13,206 bases of DNA. Origin: an uncultured Phycisphaerae bacterium. Its GTDB lineage: Bacteria; Planctomycetota; Phycisphaerae; Phycisphaerales; SM1A02. The translations under genes were made by a program, and so were the position numbers. The notes below the pieces were generated by a model. That model was given only the letters and a program-made list of their open reading frames with translations. It was not told where the DNA came from and ran no database searches. Shown here in pieces: positions 1 through 9,651 of the stretch (positions are counted from its first letter, which is position 1; each line of letters begins with the position of its first letter). The stretch is from contig CAJWSE010000019.1 of the NCBI GenBank assembly GCA_913046275.1, forward strand, positions 1 through 13,206, written 5' to 3'.

Positions 1-1
1 T

Positions 2-856
2 TCGTTCTTTAAGGCGAATGTTTTTACGGGAGAAATTACACCTGGAATTATTAATATTAATACTGCACCAGTAGAAGTGCTTCGTGGATTGCCGCATATG
101 TTTAAAATTGTTCATGAAACAAGTTCTTCTGATTCTGCAACGTTAGATGCTGTTGATCGAAATCCTCGCTCCATGATTCCAGAAGCGATGATTCAATGGC
201 GTGAAGGGTTTAATGGCATCTCAGATGTGTTATATGGGACAGGTTCAACTGGCGGTCCTGATTATACGGATAAATACGATAAGCTTGGATTGCCGATGGG
301 GGCAGGTCCCAAGGACACGCGTGGTTTCTCTTCTCCAGCGGAAATAGGTATGCTAATTAATTCAGGTCAAGTTGATGATGTTCTTGATCCATGGCATATT
401 GAGAACCAACATAACTCTGTTCGAGATGCAAATGCATGGTCTATTAACTTTGGAGGTTTTGAACCTTTTGGAAATAATGATAGTACAAATACCGTGGATT
501 ATTCTATCTCTGGTATTGTTGGGGATGAAGTTGGTATGCCTATTAGTACTGAGACTGTTCGTTTTTCTTTCGATGCTGAAGATTCAATAATTGGAGATGG
601 TATTACTGGAGATCGTGAAGAGTTGAATCTCTTGCAGGCAGGTATTTCTAACATGATTGGAACGACAAGCGATATGTTTACGGTTCATATGAGAATCCGT
701 ACATTTAAGCGCAATCCAATTACAGCTGTTTGGGATGCAACAGATCTAGATGCAATCATTGATGACAGCCGTTATGTAATGCTCGTTGATCGTAGCAATG
801 TTAATGTTCCATCAGATAAGCCACGAATTGTTTATTTTGAAAAACTTCCAAATTAA
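2..856 (+). CDS. GspK-like type II secretion (pseudopilin-associated) protein, 3' part
   Basis: The frame is already open at the left edge, so only the last 284 residues are visible and the true start lies outside the window. A GTG at 77 would cut through the conserved motif and is not a credible start. Visible residues 15-27 (GIININTAPVEVL) are the hallmark helix-hairpin-helix-like motif of the T2SS GspK family, the minor pseudopilin that caps the pseudopilus tip. The C-terminal stretch (TSDMFTVHMRIRTF, then SRYVMLVDRSN) resembles the terminal strands of that family, where 'S..F.V..R' is followed by a 'vvdR' segment. An Asp/Gly/Ser-rich insertion separates the two parts. It is probably exported and envelope-associated. 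The N-terminal pilin-like signal cannot be checked. No other secretion gene is visible, so the exact role is inferred; an unrelated large planctomycete surface protein using the same motif is possible. Confidence 0.6.
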   Translation, partial: SFFKANVFTGEITPGIININTAPVEVLRGLPHMFKIVHETSSSDSATLDAVDRNPRSMIPEAMIQWREGFNGISDVLYGTGSTGGPDYTDKYDKLGLPMGAGPKDTRGFSSPAEIGMLINSGQVDDVLDPWHIENQHNSVRDANAWSINFGGFEPFGNNDSTNTVDYSISGIVGDEVGMPISTETVRFSFDAEDSIIGDGITGDREELNLLQAGISNMIGTTSDMFTVHMRIRTFKRNPITAVWDATDLDAIIDDSRYVMLVDRSNVNVPSDKPRIVYFEKLPN

Positions 857-879
857 ATTTGTCTGTAATTAAAATTTAC

Positions 880-925
880 CCGTCCCGCCACGCTCATCCG
901 CAAAATGACTGGTGGGGCGGTTTTT
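880..925 (+). terminator. Rho-independent terminator after the GspK-like gene
   Basis: The arms CCGTCCCGCCA (880-890) and TGGTGGGGCGG (910-920) pair over 11 bp with two G-U wobbles. They enclose a 19-nt loop, and TTTTTATTT follows directly. The hairpin starts 23 bp after the upstream stop codon and separates that gene from uppS. Confidence 0.85.
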
Positions 926-974
926 ATTTACTTTGCATGATTTCTAAAACTTATTATTTGTGTAAACTGTACTT

Positions 975-3308
<2,334 letters not shown>

Positions 3309-3324
3309 AATTAATCTAATTGGT

Positions 3325-4635
3325 ATGTTTCCTTGTAGTTCCCATTACTATATATATGTGGCCACAAAAGGTGATATCTCTCTTACTCATTTTACCTATG
3401 GTAAAGATTTGTCTCAAGAGCCTGTTAGAGCTCATAAAGAGAGTGTTACAGCTGAAGAGTGGGTTGCCGGGGCCTCAGGTGCTACCTCCCTGTATGTTCA
3501 TGTTCCTTTTTGTTTTCATAAATGTCATTACTGCGACTTTTTTTCAATAGTCGGCAACGCGTCTCAGCATGAGCTATTTGTTGAAAGAGTTACAAAAGAA
3601 TTGAAATATTTAAGGCCCTTTCTTGGAGAGATAGAAACAGTTTTTATTGGTGGCGGAACTCCAACTTTATTAAGCGAACCACTTTTGCAGAAGCTAGTAT
3701 TTTCTATCAAGGAAAATGTAACTTTTTTTAAAGACTATGAGTGGACTATTGAGGCTAACCCTGAAACGGTGAATAGGGCAAAGGCGGATTTACTTGTAAG
3801 CGCAGGTGTAAATAGAGTAAGTGTTGGAGCCCAATCATTCAATTTGAAGATGTTAAAAAATCTTGAGCGATGGCACGATCCCGAGAGCGTTGGTATCTCT
3901 GTTGGTGCTTTTCGTTCCGCAGGGATTAAAAATATAAATCTTGATTTGATTTATTCGATTCCAGGTCAGACTAAATCAATTTTAAATGAGGATCTTCAGT
4001 GCCTTTTAGACTTATCTCCAGAGCATCTTAGTTGTTACACATTAACCTATGAGCAAAATACGCCTTTGTTGCATAGGCTGCATGTTGGAGATGTGACTCG
4101 TATTGAGCATGAATTAGAAGCAGAGATGTTAGATATCGTTCAAAATACTTTATCATCAAGTGGTTATTTGCAGTATGAAATTAGTAACTTTGCAAAGTTT
4201 GGATATGAATGTAGACATAATCTCTCTTACTGGAATAATAAATATTGGTGGCCTGTGGGGCCTTCGGCATCGGGGCATCTTTATGGAAAACGTTGGAAAA
4301 ATACTCCTCGCTTGAGCGAGTATCTTGATACTTCAGATCTTTCCCCGGTCATTGATATAGAAGAGCTTGGCATTGATGCCCAGGTAGGAGAATCGTTTAT
4401 GCTTGGTCTTCGACTTATTAAAGGGATGTCTATTTCTTTAGTTGAGCAGCTACTAGACAGGCCTGAAACAAGATGGCGTAAGAAAGTAATCGAAAATTAT
4501 CTTGTAAATGGGTATCTTGTACAAGAAGGTAGTTTTTTGCGTTTGAGCTCGGAAGGCGTACGTTTTGCGGATTGCGTGATTTCTGATCTACTAATGCAAG
4601 AAGAATCAACAACCGATAGCTCTATAGATGAATAA
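3325..4635 (+). CDS. hemW: Radical SAM heme chaperone HemW
   Basis: HemN-like radical SAM protein that binds heme and is thought to deliver it to membrane respiratory proteins. SLYVHVPFC starts the core at residue 55. The cluster motif is C63-x3-C67-x2-C70 followed by D-F, so the fourth cysteine typical of true HemN (CxC) is Phe, which favours HemW. FIGGGTP is the SAM-binding glycine motif. VSVGAQSFN and NLDLIYSIPGQ follow, and HNLSYW corresponds to the HNxxYW motif reported for HemW. Length is 436 residues from the ATG at 3325, against about 378 in E. coli, because about 54 residues precede the core. The start is uncertain: GTG 3358 would trim 11 residues, and earlier ATGs would run into the FHA gene. 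None has a clear Shine-Dalgarno. The stop overlaps the next start (ATGAATAA). Confidence 0.9.
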   Translation: MFPCSSHYYIYVATKGDISLTHFTYGKDLSQEPVRAHKESVTAEEWVAGASGATSLYVHVPFCFHKCHYCDFFSIVGNASQHELFVERVTKELKYLRPFLGEIETVFIGGGTPTLLSEPLLQKLVFSIKENVTFFKDYEWTIEANPETVNRAKADLLVSAGVNRVSVGAQSFNLKMLKNLERWHDPESVGISVGAFRSAGIKNINLDLIYSIPGQTKSILNEDLQCLLDLSPEHLSCYTLTYEQNTPLLHRLHVGDVTRIEHELEAEMLDIVQNTLSSSGYLQYEISNFAKFGYECRHNLSYWNNKYWWPVGPSASGHLYGKRWKNTPRLSEYLDTSDLSPVIDIEELGIDAQVGESFMLGLRLIKGMSISLVEQLLDRPETRWRKKVIENYLVNGYLVQEGSFLRLSSEGVRFADCVISDLLMQEESTTDSSIDE

Positions 4636-5899
4636 GTGCTCTGTACAGTTAAGTTGGGTTTTAAGCGCAGTTTTGCTGGCCACTATTTTCTTATTTGGTA
4701 TTCGCTGGGGGACAAACATTCTTTCGAAAGGTCCTGTATACGATGAGCAGTATATTACTGTTCCTATTGACAATCTGATTAAGTATGGATGGTCGGTGTC
4801 AACTGCAATTAACTTTGAAGAAACAAAGGGGCCAGCAATGATTTGGCCTTACGCAATAATTGGCAATTTTTTTGGTGGAACTTTAAATGACCTTCGATTA
4901 GTTAGTGTTTGGTCATCAATTTTTGCAGCGGCCTTTTTAGCTTGGTTAGCGCTACTAAGATCTGTTCGTCCTAAGCTCATTATATGGATAACTCTCGGTT
5001 GGTTATTGTTGCCTTATAATCTCATCTTTAGTGAAATCGTAATGGGCGAAGTGTCTTATTTGCTACTTGCGTTGATGGCTGTATCTGCATTTGTTTTTGG
5101 TGTAGGGAGTCCAGTTAACAAGTCGAAGTGGATTGCTCCTACACTCTACTGTATAGCTCTTGCATTAGCCTTGCATAGTCGGATACATGTTGTCGCCGTT
5201 GCTGGAGCGGTATGTTTAACTGCATTTGGACTTCAAGGAAAATCAAGTTGGCCTTGGTGGTTAGCTACTTTTGTCGCGGGTCTTTTGAGAATTCCACTTT
5301 GGTATCACTGGGGCGGATTGGTTAGCCCTCAGTATCAAGCTCTTCATGGCTTAGGTTTTCGGCTGGAGAGTCTTTCTTATCTTGCGGCTGCTATGGTTCC
5401 ATTTGTAGGAATTTTCGCTCTTGAAGGATGGCGCAGGGTAAAGGCAAGGCCTTCTATTATGATGGCATTTATAGTTGGTTTTTTCCTTGTCATTATTGCG
5501 ATGCCAGATCTTTATGTTCCAGAAACAATTGACTTGACAGCAAATAACTCTCGATTTCAAGGGATAGCTGCGACACTAGTTAAAAAAATATCCTCTGAAC
5601 TTTTGGTTCAACAAATTACGCTTGCATTACTCGCCGGTTTGGGTCTTTCTGGTCTTATTGGTCTTTGGCATTGTCGAGATAAAGCAACTCTTTTAACCTC
5701 ATTGACATTTTGGTCAATGTTATTAGGTTGGAGTTTATATGCACTTACGCGCGGCTTCGTCTTCGATAGATTTCTTCTTACTTGGGCTTTTTTGCTTCCT
5801 ATTTTATGGGTGCAACTTTTGCCTCGCGGACTGAGATGTGTCCAGTATGCAGGGCTGGCATTTATCGCTGCTTATCTTGCAGCAATCTGGCTCAATTAA
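4628..5899 (+). CDS. Multi-pass membrane protein, probable GT-C (GT39/ArnT-like) glycosyltransferase
   Basis: The 423 residues form about 12 hydrophobic segments, the first at roughly 9-29 and the last reaching the C terminus. After the first segment comes an acidic pair in GPVYDEQY (Asp39-Glu40). This is where GT-C enzymes such as protein mannosyltransferases and ArnT keep their catalytic Asp in the first extracytoplasmic loop. A short segment ETKGPAMIWPYAIIG (65-79) then leads into membrane helices, as in the GT39/PMT_2 family. Such enzymes transfer sugars from polyprenyl-phosphate donors on the outer face of the membrane. Acceptor and donor cannot be read from sequence. The start codon overlaps the hemW stop by 8 bp, indicating translational coupling, though no functional link is obvious. 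The family call is inferred from topology and the DE motif; a sugar-unrelated membrane protein remains possible. Confidence 0.6.
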   Translation: MNKCSVQLSWVLSAVLLATIFLFGIRWGTNILSKGPVYDEQYITVPIDNLIKYGWSVSTAINFEETKGPAMIWPYAIIGNFFGGTLNDLRLVSVWSSIFAAAFLAWLALLRSVRPKLIIWITLGWLLLPYNLIFSEIVMGEVSYLLLALMAVSAFVFGVGSPVNKSKWIAPTLYCIALALALHSRIHVVAVAGAVCLTAFGLQGKSSWPWWLATFVAGLLRIPLWYHWGGLVSPQYQALHGLGFRLESLSYLAAAMVPFVGIFALEGWRRVKARPSIMMAFIVGFFLVIIAMPDLYVPETIDLTANNSRFQGIAATLVKKISSELLVQQITLALLAGLGLSGLIGLWHCRDKATLLTSLTFWSMLLGWSLYALTRGFVFDRFLLTWAFLLPILWVQLLPRGLRCVQYAGLAFIAAYLAAIWLN

Positions 5900-5912
5900 A
5901 TTATTCGAATGC

Positions 5913-6368
5913 TTATGCTGTAGGGTCAATAATGCCACTTGGTGCGTTATCTGTAGTAGTGGCAGGTGCGCCATCTTGTCCTTGAGCAGCTACGAGTTCA
6001 GCTATTTGTACGAATCTGCTTTGCAACTCTTGTGTAAGTTGTTTGATCTCAGTTGTTTCTTCTTCTGATAAGTTGCCGTTAGTTTTTTCTTGGAGCATTT
6101 GCAGAAGGTCAATTGCAAATTTGGAACCCTCAAGATCGACCATAACACCTTTTCCAGAGGGGTCCTGGTGCATGCCTAGCCCCATAAGTGCTTGGGAAGC
6201 AAGGATTCCAAGTAGGCCTCGAAAGTTAGGTTCTGGCATCTGCCTCGCCTCAGCTTTTTGTTCAGCTTTTTGTTCAGCTTGTGAAAGTTTTTCTTTTTCT
6301 GCTTGAGCTTCAGCTTTCCAGTCGCTGTCTACTTGAATTTTTGGTTCTTGAGGTGAATCGGATGACAT
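5913..6368 (-). CDS. DUF1844 domain protein
   Basis: I recognise the DUF1844 family, which has no established function. The conserved block runs from about residue 49 to 122: FRGLLGILASQALMGLG (49-65), a short variable loop, then KFAIDLLQMLQEKTNGNLSE (83-102) and a helix ending LQSRFVQIAEL. The N-terminal 45 residues are charged and helical, rich in Ala, Glu, Gln and Lys, with a repeated AEQK. The C-terminal tail is Ala/Gly/Thr-rich and looks disordered. The ATG at 6368 (151 residues) is preferred because GGAG lies 6 nt upstream; the earlier in-frame TTG at 6380 overlaps that ribosome-binding site. It is convergent with the GT-C-like gene (13 bp gap) and divergent from the SurA-like gene. Without a signal peptide it is probably cytoplasmic. 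Chaperone or regulatory roles would be speculation. Confidence 0.85.
   Translation of the reverse strand: MSSDSPQEPKIQVDSDWKAEAQAEKEKLSQAEQKAEQKAEARQMPEPNFRGLLGILASQALMGLGMHQDPSGKGVMVDLEGSKFAIDLLQMLQEKTNGNLSEEETTEIKQLTQELQSRFVQIAELVAAQGQDGAPATTTDNAPSGIIDPTA
6251..6280. repeat. 12-bp tandem repeat inside the DUF1844 gene
   Basis: About 2.5 copies of CAGCTTTTTGTT (6251-6262, 6263-6274, then a partial copy). On the minus strand it encodes the repeated AEQK of the charged N-terminal helix, residues about 30-41. Because the unit is a multiple of three, copy-number changes would stay in frame. Confidence 0.8.
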
Positions 6369-6374
6369 AGGTAA

Positions 6375-6378
6375 CTCC
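6375..6378 (-). promoter_or_regulatory. Shine-Dalgarno GGAG that fixes the DUF1844 start
   Basis: On the minus strand the order is TTGGAG, TTACCT, then ATG. GGAG sits 6 nt before the ATG at 6368. The upstream in-frame TTG (6380) lies within this site, so it is unlikely to be the start. Confidence 0.7.
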
Positions 6379-6388
6379 AAAAAGGTTG

Positions 6389-6418
6389 TTGATAAATTAT
6401 GTAATGTGACAGTATATT
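6389..6418 (+). promoter_or_regulatory. Candidate sigma70-type promoter for the SurA-like gene
   Basis: TTGATA (6389-6394) and TATATT (6413-6418) are separated by 18 bp, a good match to -35/-10 boxes. The predicted transcript would begin near 6425, placing the GTG at 6426 at its very 5' end and favouring the ATG at 6444. It is identified by eye only. Confidence 0.4.
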
Positions 6419-6443
6419 CTACTTCGTGACGTACAATATAGTA

Positions 6444-7766
6444 ATGATGATTCGATGTATTCCCTTTCTCCTTGCATCATTCTGCCTTGGCTGCTCAAGC
6501 AAGATGGATGTGATCACAGAAAAAACATCATACGTTCAGGTGTCCGACTTTGTTTCAATTCTTCCCGCAGAGCCCCCTCGATTAGATGTCCCAGTAGAAG
6601 CGGAAGTTCTTTTGAACAGCGAGTTGAATACAACCACAGCTCTTGTTGAGGACGAAGAATATTCACTTGAAGAATTTAATGACTCTATGACACCAGGCTC
6701 AGTGGGAGTTCCATTGACTGTTGAGGCGCTTGTTGGCCAAGTAAATGGTCGGCCAGTTTACGCTAATACAGTACTTGAGCCTATTGCAGATCAAATTGGA
6801 GCAGTTGCTTCGAAAATGAGTCGGTCTGAACTTGCTGATGAGATTCGAAACGCGCTGTACTCGGAACAGGAACGAATGGGCACAACTTTGAGGGGTGGGA
6901 GAGTTTATGAACTTGTCATTACTGATCTACTTCTTTCAGAAGCATTAGCTGGCATGTCGGAAGCCCAGTCTTATGGTTTGATGGGAATAGTCGCGCAAAT
7001 GAAAAGTGATCTCGCTTCAACTCGTGGCGGTAGCGAATCAGCAATGCGTGAAGAATTAGAAAATCAACTTGGCGTTTCTGTAGATGAGTTTCTTAAATTG
7101 CAGCGGGATCAAATATTAATTGATGCTCTTTATCGGCAAAAAATTTGGCCGCGAGTAAACATTACTTGGAGAGATATTCAGCGAGAATTCGAGCAGGTTT
7201 CTTTGATTCGAGAAGTAGTAGAAGAAGATGTTGAGCGAACTGATGCGATTTTAGCTGCTCTTAGGCAAGGTGTGCCTTTGAGCGCAATTGACGAAGCAAA
7301 AGGCTCAGTTGCTATAGGGATGATTCGAGAAAAAACTGAAGGTGGTCGAATTAATGAAATCGAACAAGCATTTAATGATGGTCTCAAATTTTCAGAGGTA
7401 GCTGAAATGTTCGGTTTTCCAAATCGAGGTCGATGGGAGAATTTTGAGCTTGGAATAGGCGGTATTAAGGATATACAAGTTTCATCAAAGATAAAAGAGA
7501 AGTTAATCGATCGTTCTAAAGGCGAATTCATAGAACCCTTTGAACTTGGCTCCAGTACAGTATGGCTTTCAATACTTGAAGTTCAGAAACCTATCTCACT
7601 TTATAATCGTAGGGTACAGATTGAATTGAATAACGCTCTTCGGTGGGTGAGATTCAATAGAGAAAAGAATAGATATGTCGAGTCACTTTGGGGTGAAGGT
7701 AGTCTTGAAGAAGTTAAATCAATGGCTGAACGTGTAGCTAATATAGCTGTTCGTAGATATCAATAA
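6444..7766 (+). CDS. SurA/PpiC-like probable lipoprotein, likely without isomerase activity
   Basis: 440 residues from the ATG at 6444 (alternatives: ATG 6447 or an upstream GTG at 6426). A short hydrophobic leader, IPFLLASFCLGC, ends at Cys17. Its lipobox is imperfect (Cys-Leu-Gly-Cys), so lipidation is probable rather than certain. After a low-complexity acidic linker comes VGQVNGRPVYANTVLEPIAD (97-116), the 'VNG.pVy..ev' opening of SurA-N/PpiC chaperones, then helices typical of that domain. The later region has parvulin-like pieces (LKFSEVAEMFG, then FIEPFELGSSTVWLSILEVQKP). The final strand lacks the usual histidine (GxHII), suggesting the fold is kept but cis-trans isomerase activity lost. 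A basic helical C terminus follows, as in SurA. It likely acts as a chaperone on exported proteins. Divergent from the DUF1844 gene; the exported EF-hand protein is downstream. Confidence 0.6.
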   Translation: MMIRCIPFLLASFCLGCSSKMDVITEKTSYVQVSDFVSILPAEPPRLDVPVEAEVLLNSELNTTTALVEDEEYSLEEFNDSMTPGSVGVPLTVEALVGQVNGRPVYANTVLEPIADQIGAVASKMSRSELADEIRNALYSEQERMGTTLRGGRVYELVITDLLLSEALAGMSEAQSYGLMGIVAQMKSDLASTRGGSESAMREELENQLGVSVDEFLKLQRDQILIDALYRQKIWPRVNITWRDIQREFEQVSLIREVVEEDVERTDAILAALRQGVPLSAIDEAKGSVAIGMIREKTEGGRINEIEQAFNDGLKFSEVAEMFGFPNRGRWENFELGIGGIKDIQVSSKIKEKLIDRSKGEFIEPFELGSSTVWLSILEVQKPISLYNRRVQIELNNALRWVRFNREKNRYVESLWGEGSLEEVKSMAERVANIAVRRYQ

Positions 7767-7853
7767 TACTTGGCCTAGATATAGCTTATTACGGCCTTTG
7801 ATTTATCTTTAATAAAATTAGAGTACCAAATGTCTTGTCTTTGACTGATATCT

Positions 7854-7943
7854 ATGTTTTCGAGTTATTTATTAAGGCGAATAAAATCAGTTTTTTCAGT
7901 TTTTTTTGCCATATTTAAAAGATATAAATCGTTTATCATCTGA
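7854..7943 (+). CDS. Possible 29-residue hydrophobic, basic peptide
   Basis: An ATG at 7854 opens a 29-codon frame in the 203-bp gap between the SurA-like and EF-hand genes. The product begins MFSSYLLRRIKSVFSVFFAI and mixes Phe/Ile with Arg/Lys, a composition seen in small membrane-active peptides. There is no Shine-Dalgarno, and two T-runs (7891-7896 and 7900-7907) supply most of the Phe codons, so a chance frame in AT-rich DNA is at least as likely. Otherwise this gap shows only AT-rich sequence leading to the next gene's ribosome-binding site. Confidence 0.15.
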   Translation: MFSSYLLRRIKSVFSVFFAIFKRYKSFII

Positions 7944-7953
7944 ATACTTTAAT

Positions 7954-7960
7954 AAAGGGA
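7954..7960 (+). promoter_or_regulatory. Ribosome-binding site of the EF-hand gene
   Basis: AAAGGGA lies 9 nt before the ATG at 7970. This is one of the few recognisable Shine-Dalgarno sequences in the window, and it supports that start together with the signal peptide that follows. Confidence 0.55.
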
Positions 7961-7969
7961 TTTGAATTT

Positions 7970-9628
7970 ATGTTTCTACATTCTATTAAAAAACTGCAAA
8001 TCGTTACTGCATCGGTACTTATGATAATTTCAAGTAGTGCTCTTGCCCAGCCATCTGGTAGAGGCGGCGGTGGTTATTCAATGATGTCTGCTGGTGGCAT
8101 GAGTCCAGACTATTTACTTCGTGATTTGCCAAGATTTCAGGCAGGTCTAGATCTATCAGATGAACAGTCAATTATTGTTGAGCAGATTCTTCGTGACTAT
8201 GATGAATCATTTCGTGAAGCATCTGATTCTAGTAGAGAGTCTATGAGGGGTATTTTCTCTTCTATGTGGGGCGGTAATGATGGTTCTGATGATCCTCTAC
8301 GAGCTGAGCGGGATGAATTACGTGCGCGCTCGCGAGAGATTCGAGAGAAGTTAGATTCGGCTCGTAAGCTTGGCGATGAAGATGGCATGAAAGATCTTAC
8401 TAATAGATTGAATAGTGAGTTAGAAGAAATCCGAGCTCAAGAGCAAGAAATAAGAATGGAACAGTGGCAATCACCTGAGCGTCAAGCTTCATTTGAGGAA
8501 GTTACACTTCTTGTCCAAGATCAACTTCGTTTAAAAAGGCAAATGCGAGATGAATTTGAAGGTGATTTAGTAGCAATATTGACTGAAGGACAACAGGATT
8601 TTTGGCCTCCTTTACAAAGGCAGTTAATACGAGATCGTTTGCTTCCTCAAGGTCGCCTTAGTGGTGAATCAGTGGATATTATGTCATTGGTTGAACAGCA
8701 AGAGTTTAGTGATGAAATTTTAACGCAATTGCTTCCTGTTTTAAATGATTGGGATTTATCAGTAACTCCTGCTCTTACTTCTCGTGATGATCACATGGTT
8801 CAAAATCAAGGTTTGTTAATGACCTCCTTTAGCACTATGGATATGTCAGAAGGTGTAAGTGTAATGAAGACTCAGGCTAAGCTTGCGGAATCAGTACGTG
8901 ATATAAATGATGATACAGTAACTCAGATAGTTCTTTTGTTGCCATCTGAAGAAGGTAAAGCTTTTAATGATTATGCAAAAGAGCGTGGTTATCCCCGAAT
9001 TTACCGACCAGGCAGAACAGAGCGCGCTTATCAAGGTGCTATGGAATTGGAAGGTTTAGATCCGGAAATACTTACTGTAATCAAGGAGCTTTATTCTGGC
9101 TTATTGGGTGAATTGATTTATGCAAATGAACAAATACTTTCAGCTACACATCGCTGGGAATCTCAGGAGCAAATCGATCGAATGAATCGTTTTGCATCAA
9201 GGATGTCTGGCGGCAACTCAGAGCGTAGTGAAAGCCCAATAGAAAAAGCGGAAGAATCAAAGCGTGTTATTGAAGATAATTATCTTGAGCAGCTACGCAT
9301 GCTTTTGACAGAAGAGCAAATAGAAGCACTAGGCGGACTTCAGAAGCGCGAAGAGCGTAATCGTGGTCGTGGTAATAGGGGTGGTGATGCTGGAAGTGGA
9401 CGCGGTGGCGGAGGTTTTGAAGGCGGTCGAGAAGAATTCATGAACAGGTTTGATAAAGATGGTGATGGCAATATAAGCGAATCTGAAAGAGAAGAAATCA
9501 GAGAATACTTCCGAAACAATGGTGGTCAGGGTGGTGGCTTTGGCGGCGGTAGAGGCGGCGGTAGAGGCGGCGGTGCAGGTCAAGGCGGCGGCGGTCGTGG
9601 TGGACAGGGTGGCGGTGGGGGTCGCTAA
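7970..9628 (+). CDS. Exported EF-hand protein with LTxxQ-like segments and Gly/Arg-rich tail
   Basis: 552 residues. The basic N terminus and hydrophobic core end at ALA26-Gln, a standard signal-peptidase I site, so the protein is exported. The mature part is mostly charged helix. Residues 110-165 look like a coiled coil. Three segments resemble LTxxQ motifs of Spy/CpxP-like periplasmic proteins: LDLSDEQ (60-66), ILTEGQQ (203-209) and LLTEEQ (445-450). A canonical 12-residue EF-hand loop, DKDGDGNISESE (495-506), has ligands at positions 1, 3, 5, 7, 9 and 12, so calcium binding is expected. The protein ends in about 35 residues of Gly with spaced Arg; a second Gly/Arg stretch precedes the EF-hand (about 464-487) and a short one follows the signal peptide. 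I know no named family for the whole protein. A strong terminator follows. Confidence 0.75.
   Translation: MFLHSIKKLQIVTASVLMIISSSALAQPSGRGGGGYSMMSAGGMSPDYLLRDLPRFQAGLDLSDEQSIIVEQILRDYDESFREASDSSRESMRGIFSSMWGGNDGSDDPLRAERDELRARSREIREKLDSARKLGDEDGMKDLTNRLNSELEEIRAQEQEIRMEQWQSPERQASFEEVTLLVQDQLRLKRQMRDEFEGDLVAILTEGQQDFWPPLQRQLIRDRLLPQGRLSGESVDIMSLVEQQEFSDEILTQLLPVLNDWDLSVTPALTSRDDHMVQNQGLLMTSFSTMDMSEGVSVMKTQAKLAESVRDINDDTVTQIVLLLPSEEGKAFNDYAKERGYPRIYRPGRTERAYQGAMELEGLDPEILTVIKELYSGLLGELIYANEQILSATHRWESQEQIDRMNRFASRMSGGNSERSESPIEKAEESKRVIEDNYLEQLRMLLTEEQIEALGGLQKREERNRGRGNRGGDAGSGRGGGGFEGGREEFMNRFDKDGDGNISESEREEIREYFRNNGGQGGGFGGGRGGGRGGGAGQGGGGRGGQGGGGGR
9542..9577 (+). repeat. 12-bp tandem repeat coding for the Gly/Arg tail
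   Basis: Two exact copies of GGCGGCGGTAGA (9542-9553, 9554-9565) and a third differing at its last three bases (GGCGGCGGTGCA, 9566-9577). Each encodes Gly-Gly-Gly-Arg or a variant. The surrounding sequence is much richer in GGC/GGT than the rest of the window. It probably grew by slippage, in frame. Confidence 0.8.
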
Positions 9629-9651
9629 GAATTTGAAATTAATTTATTCAT

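Noticed and set aside
77..79. GTG as the start of the first gene
   Set aside because: The same frame upstream encodes the conserved GIININTAP motif and is open to the window edge, so the gene is a 3' fragment.
3357..3366. Perfect palindrome TGTGGCCACA near the hemW start
   Set aside because: A 10-bp palindrome is expected several times by chance in 13 kb, and it has no second copy or paired promoter elements that would mark an operator.
5782..6068. Plus-strand frames across the GT-C/DUF1844 junction
   Set aside because: They overlap two better-supported genes in other frames and look like no known protein.
6426..6443. Upstream GTG start for the SurA-like gene
   Set aside because: It would place extra residues before the hydrophobic leader and lies about where the predicted transcript begins; the ATG at 6444 gives a normal signal sequence.
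7178..7531. A 117-codon minus-strand frame opposite the SurA-like gene
   Set aside because: Serine/proline-rich shadow of the coding strand with no ribosome-binding site or motif.
7772..7796. GGCC...GGCC hairpin after the SurA-like gene, considered as a terminator
   Set aside because: Only 4 bp pair securely, the inner stem has mismatches, and the following T-run is short.
7888..7907. Tandem CAGTTTTTT / CAGTTTTTTTT
   Set aside because: Two short T-rich units only. The hairpin before them is a 6-bp A-T stem, too weak to call a terminator.
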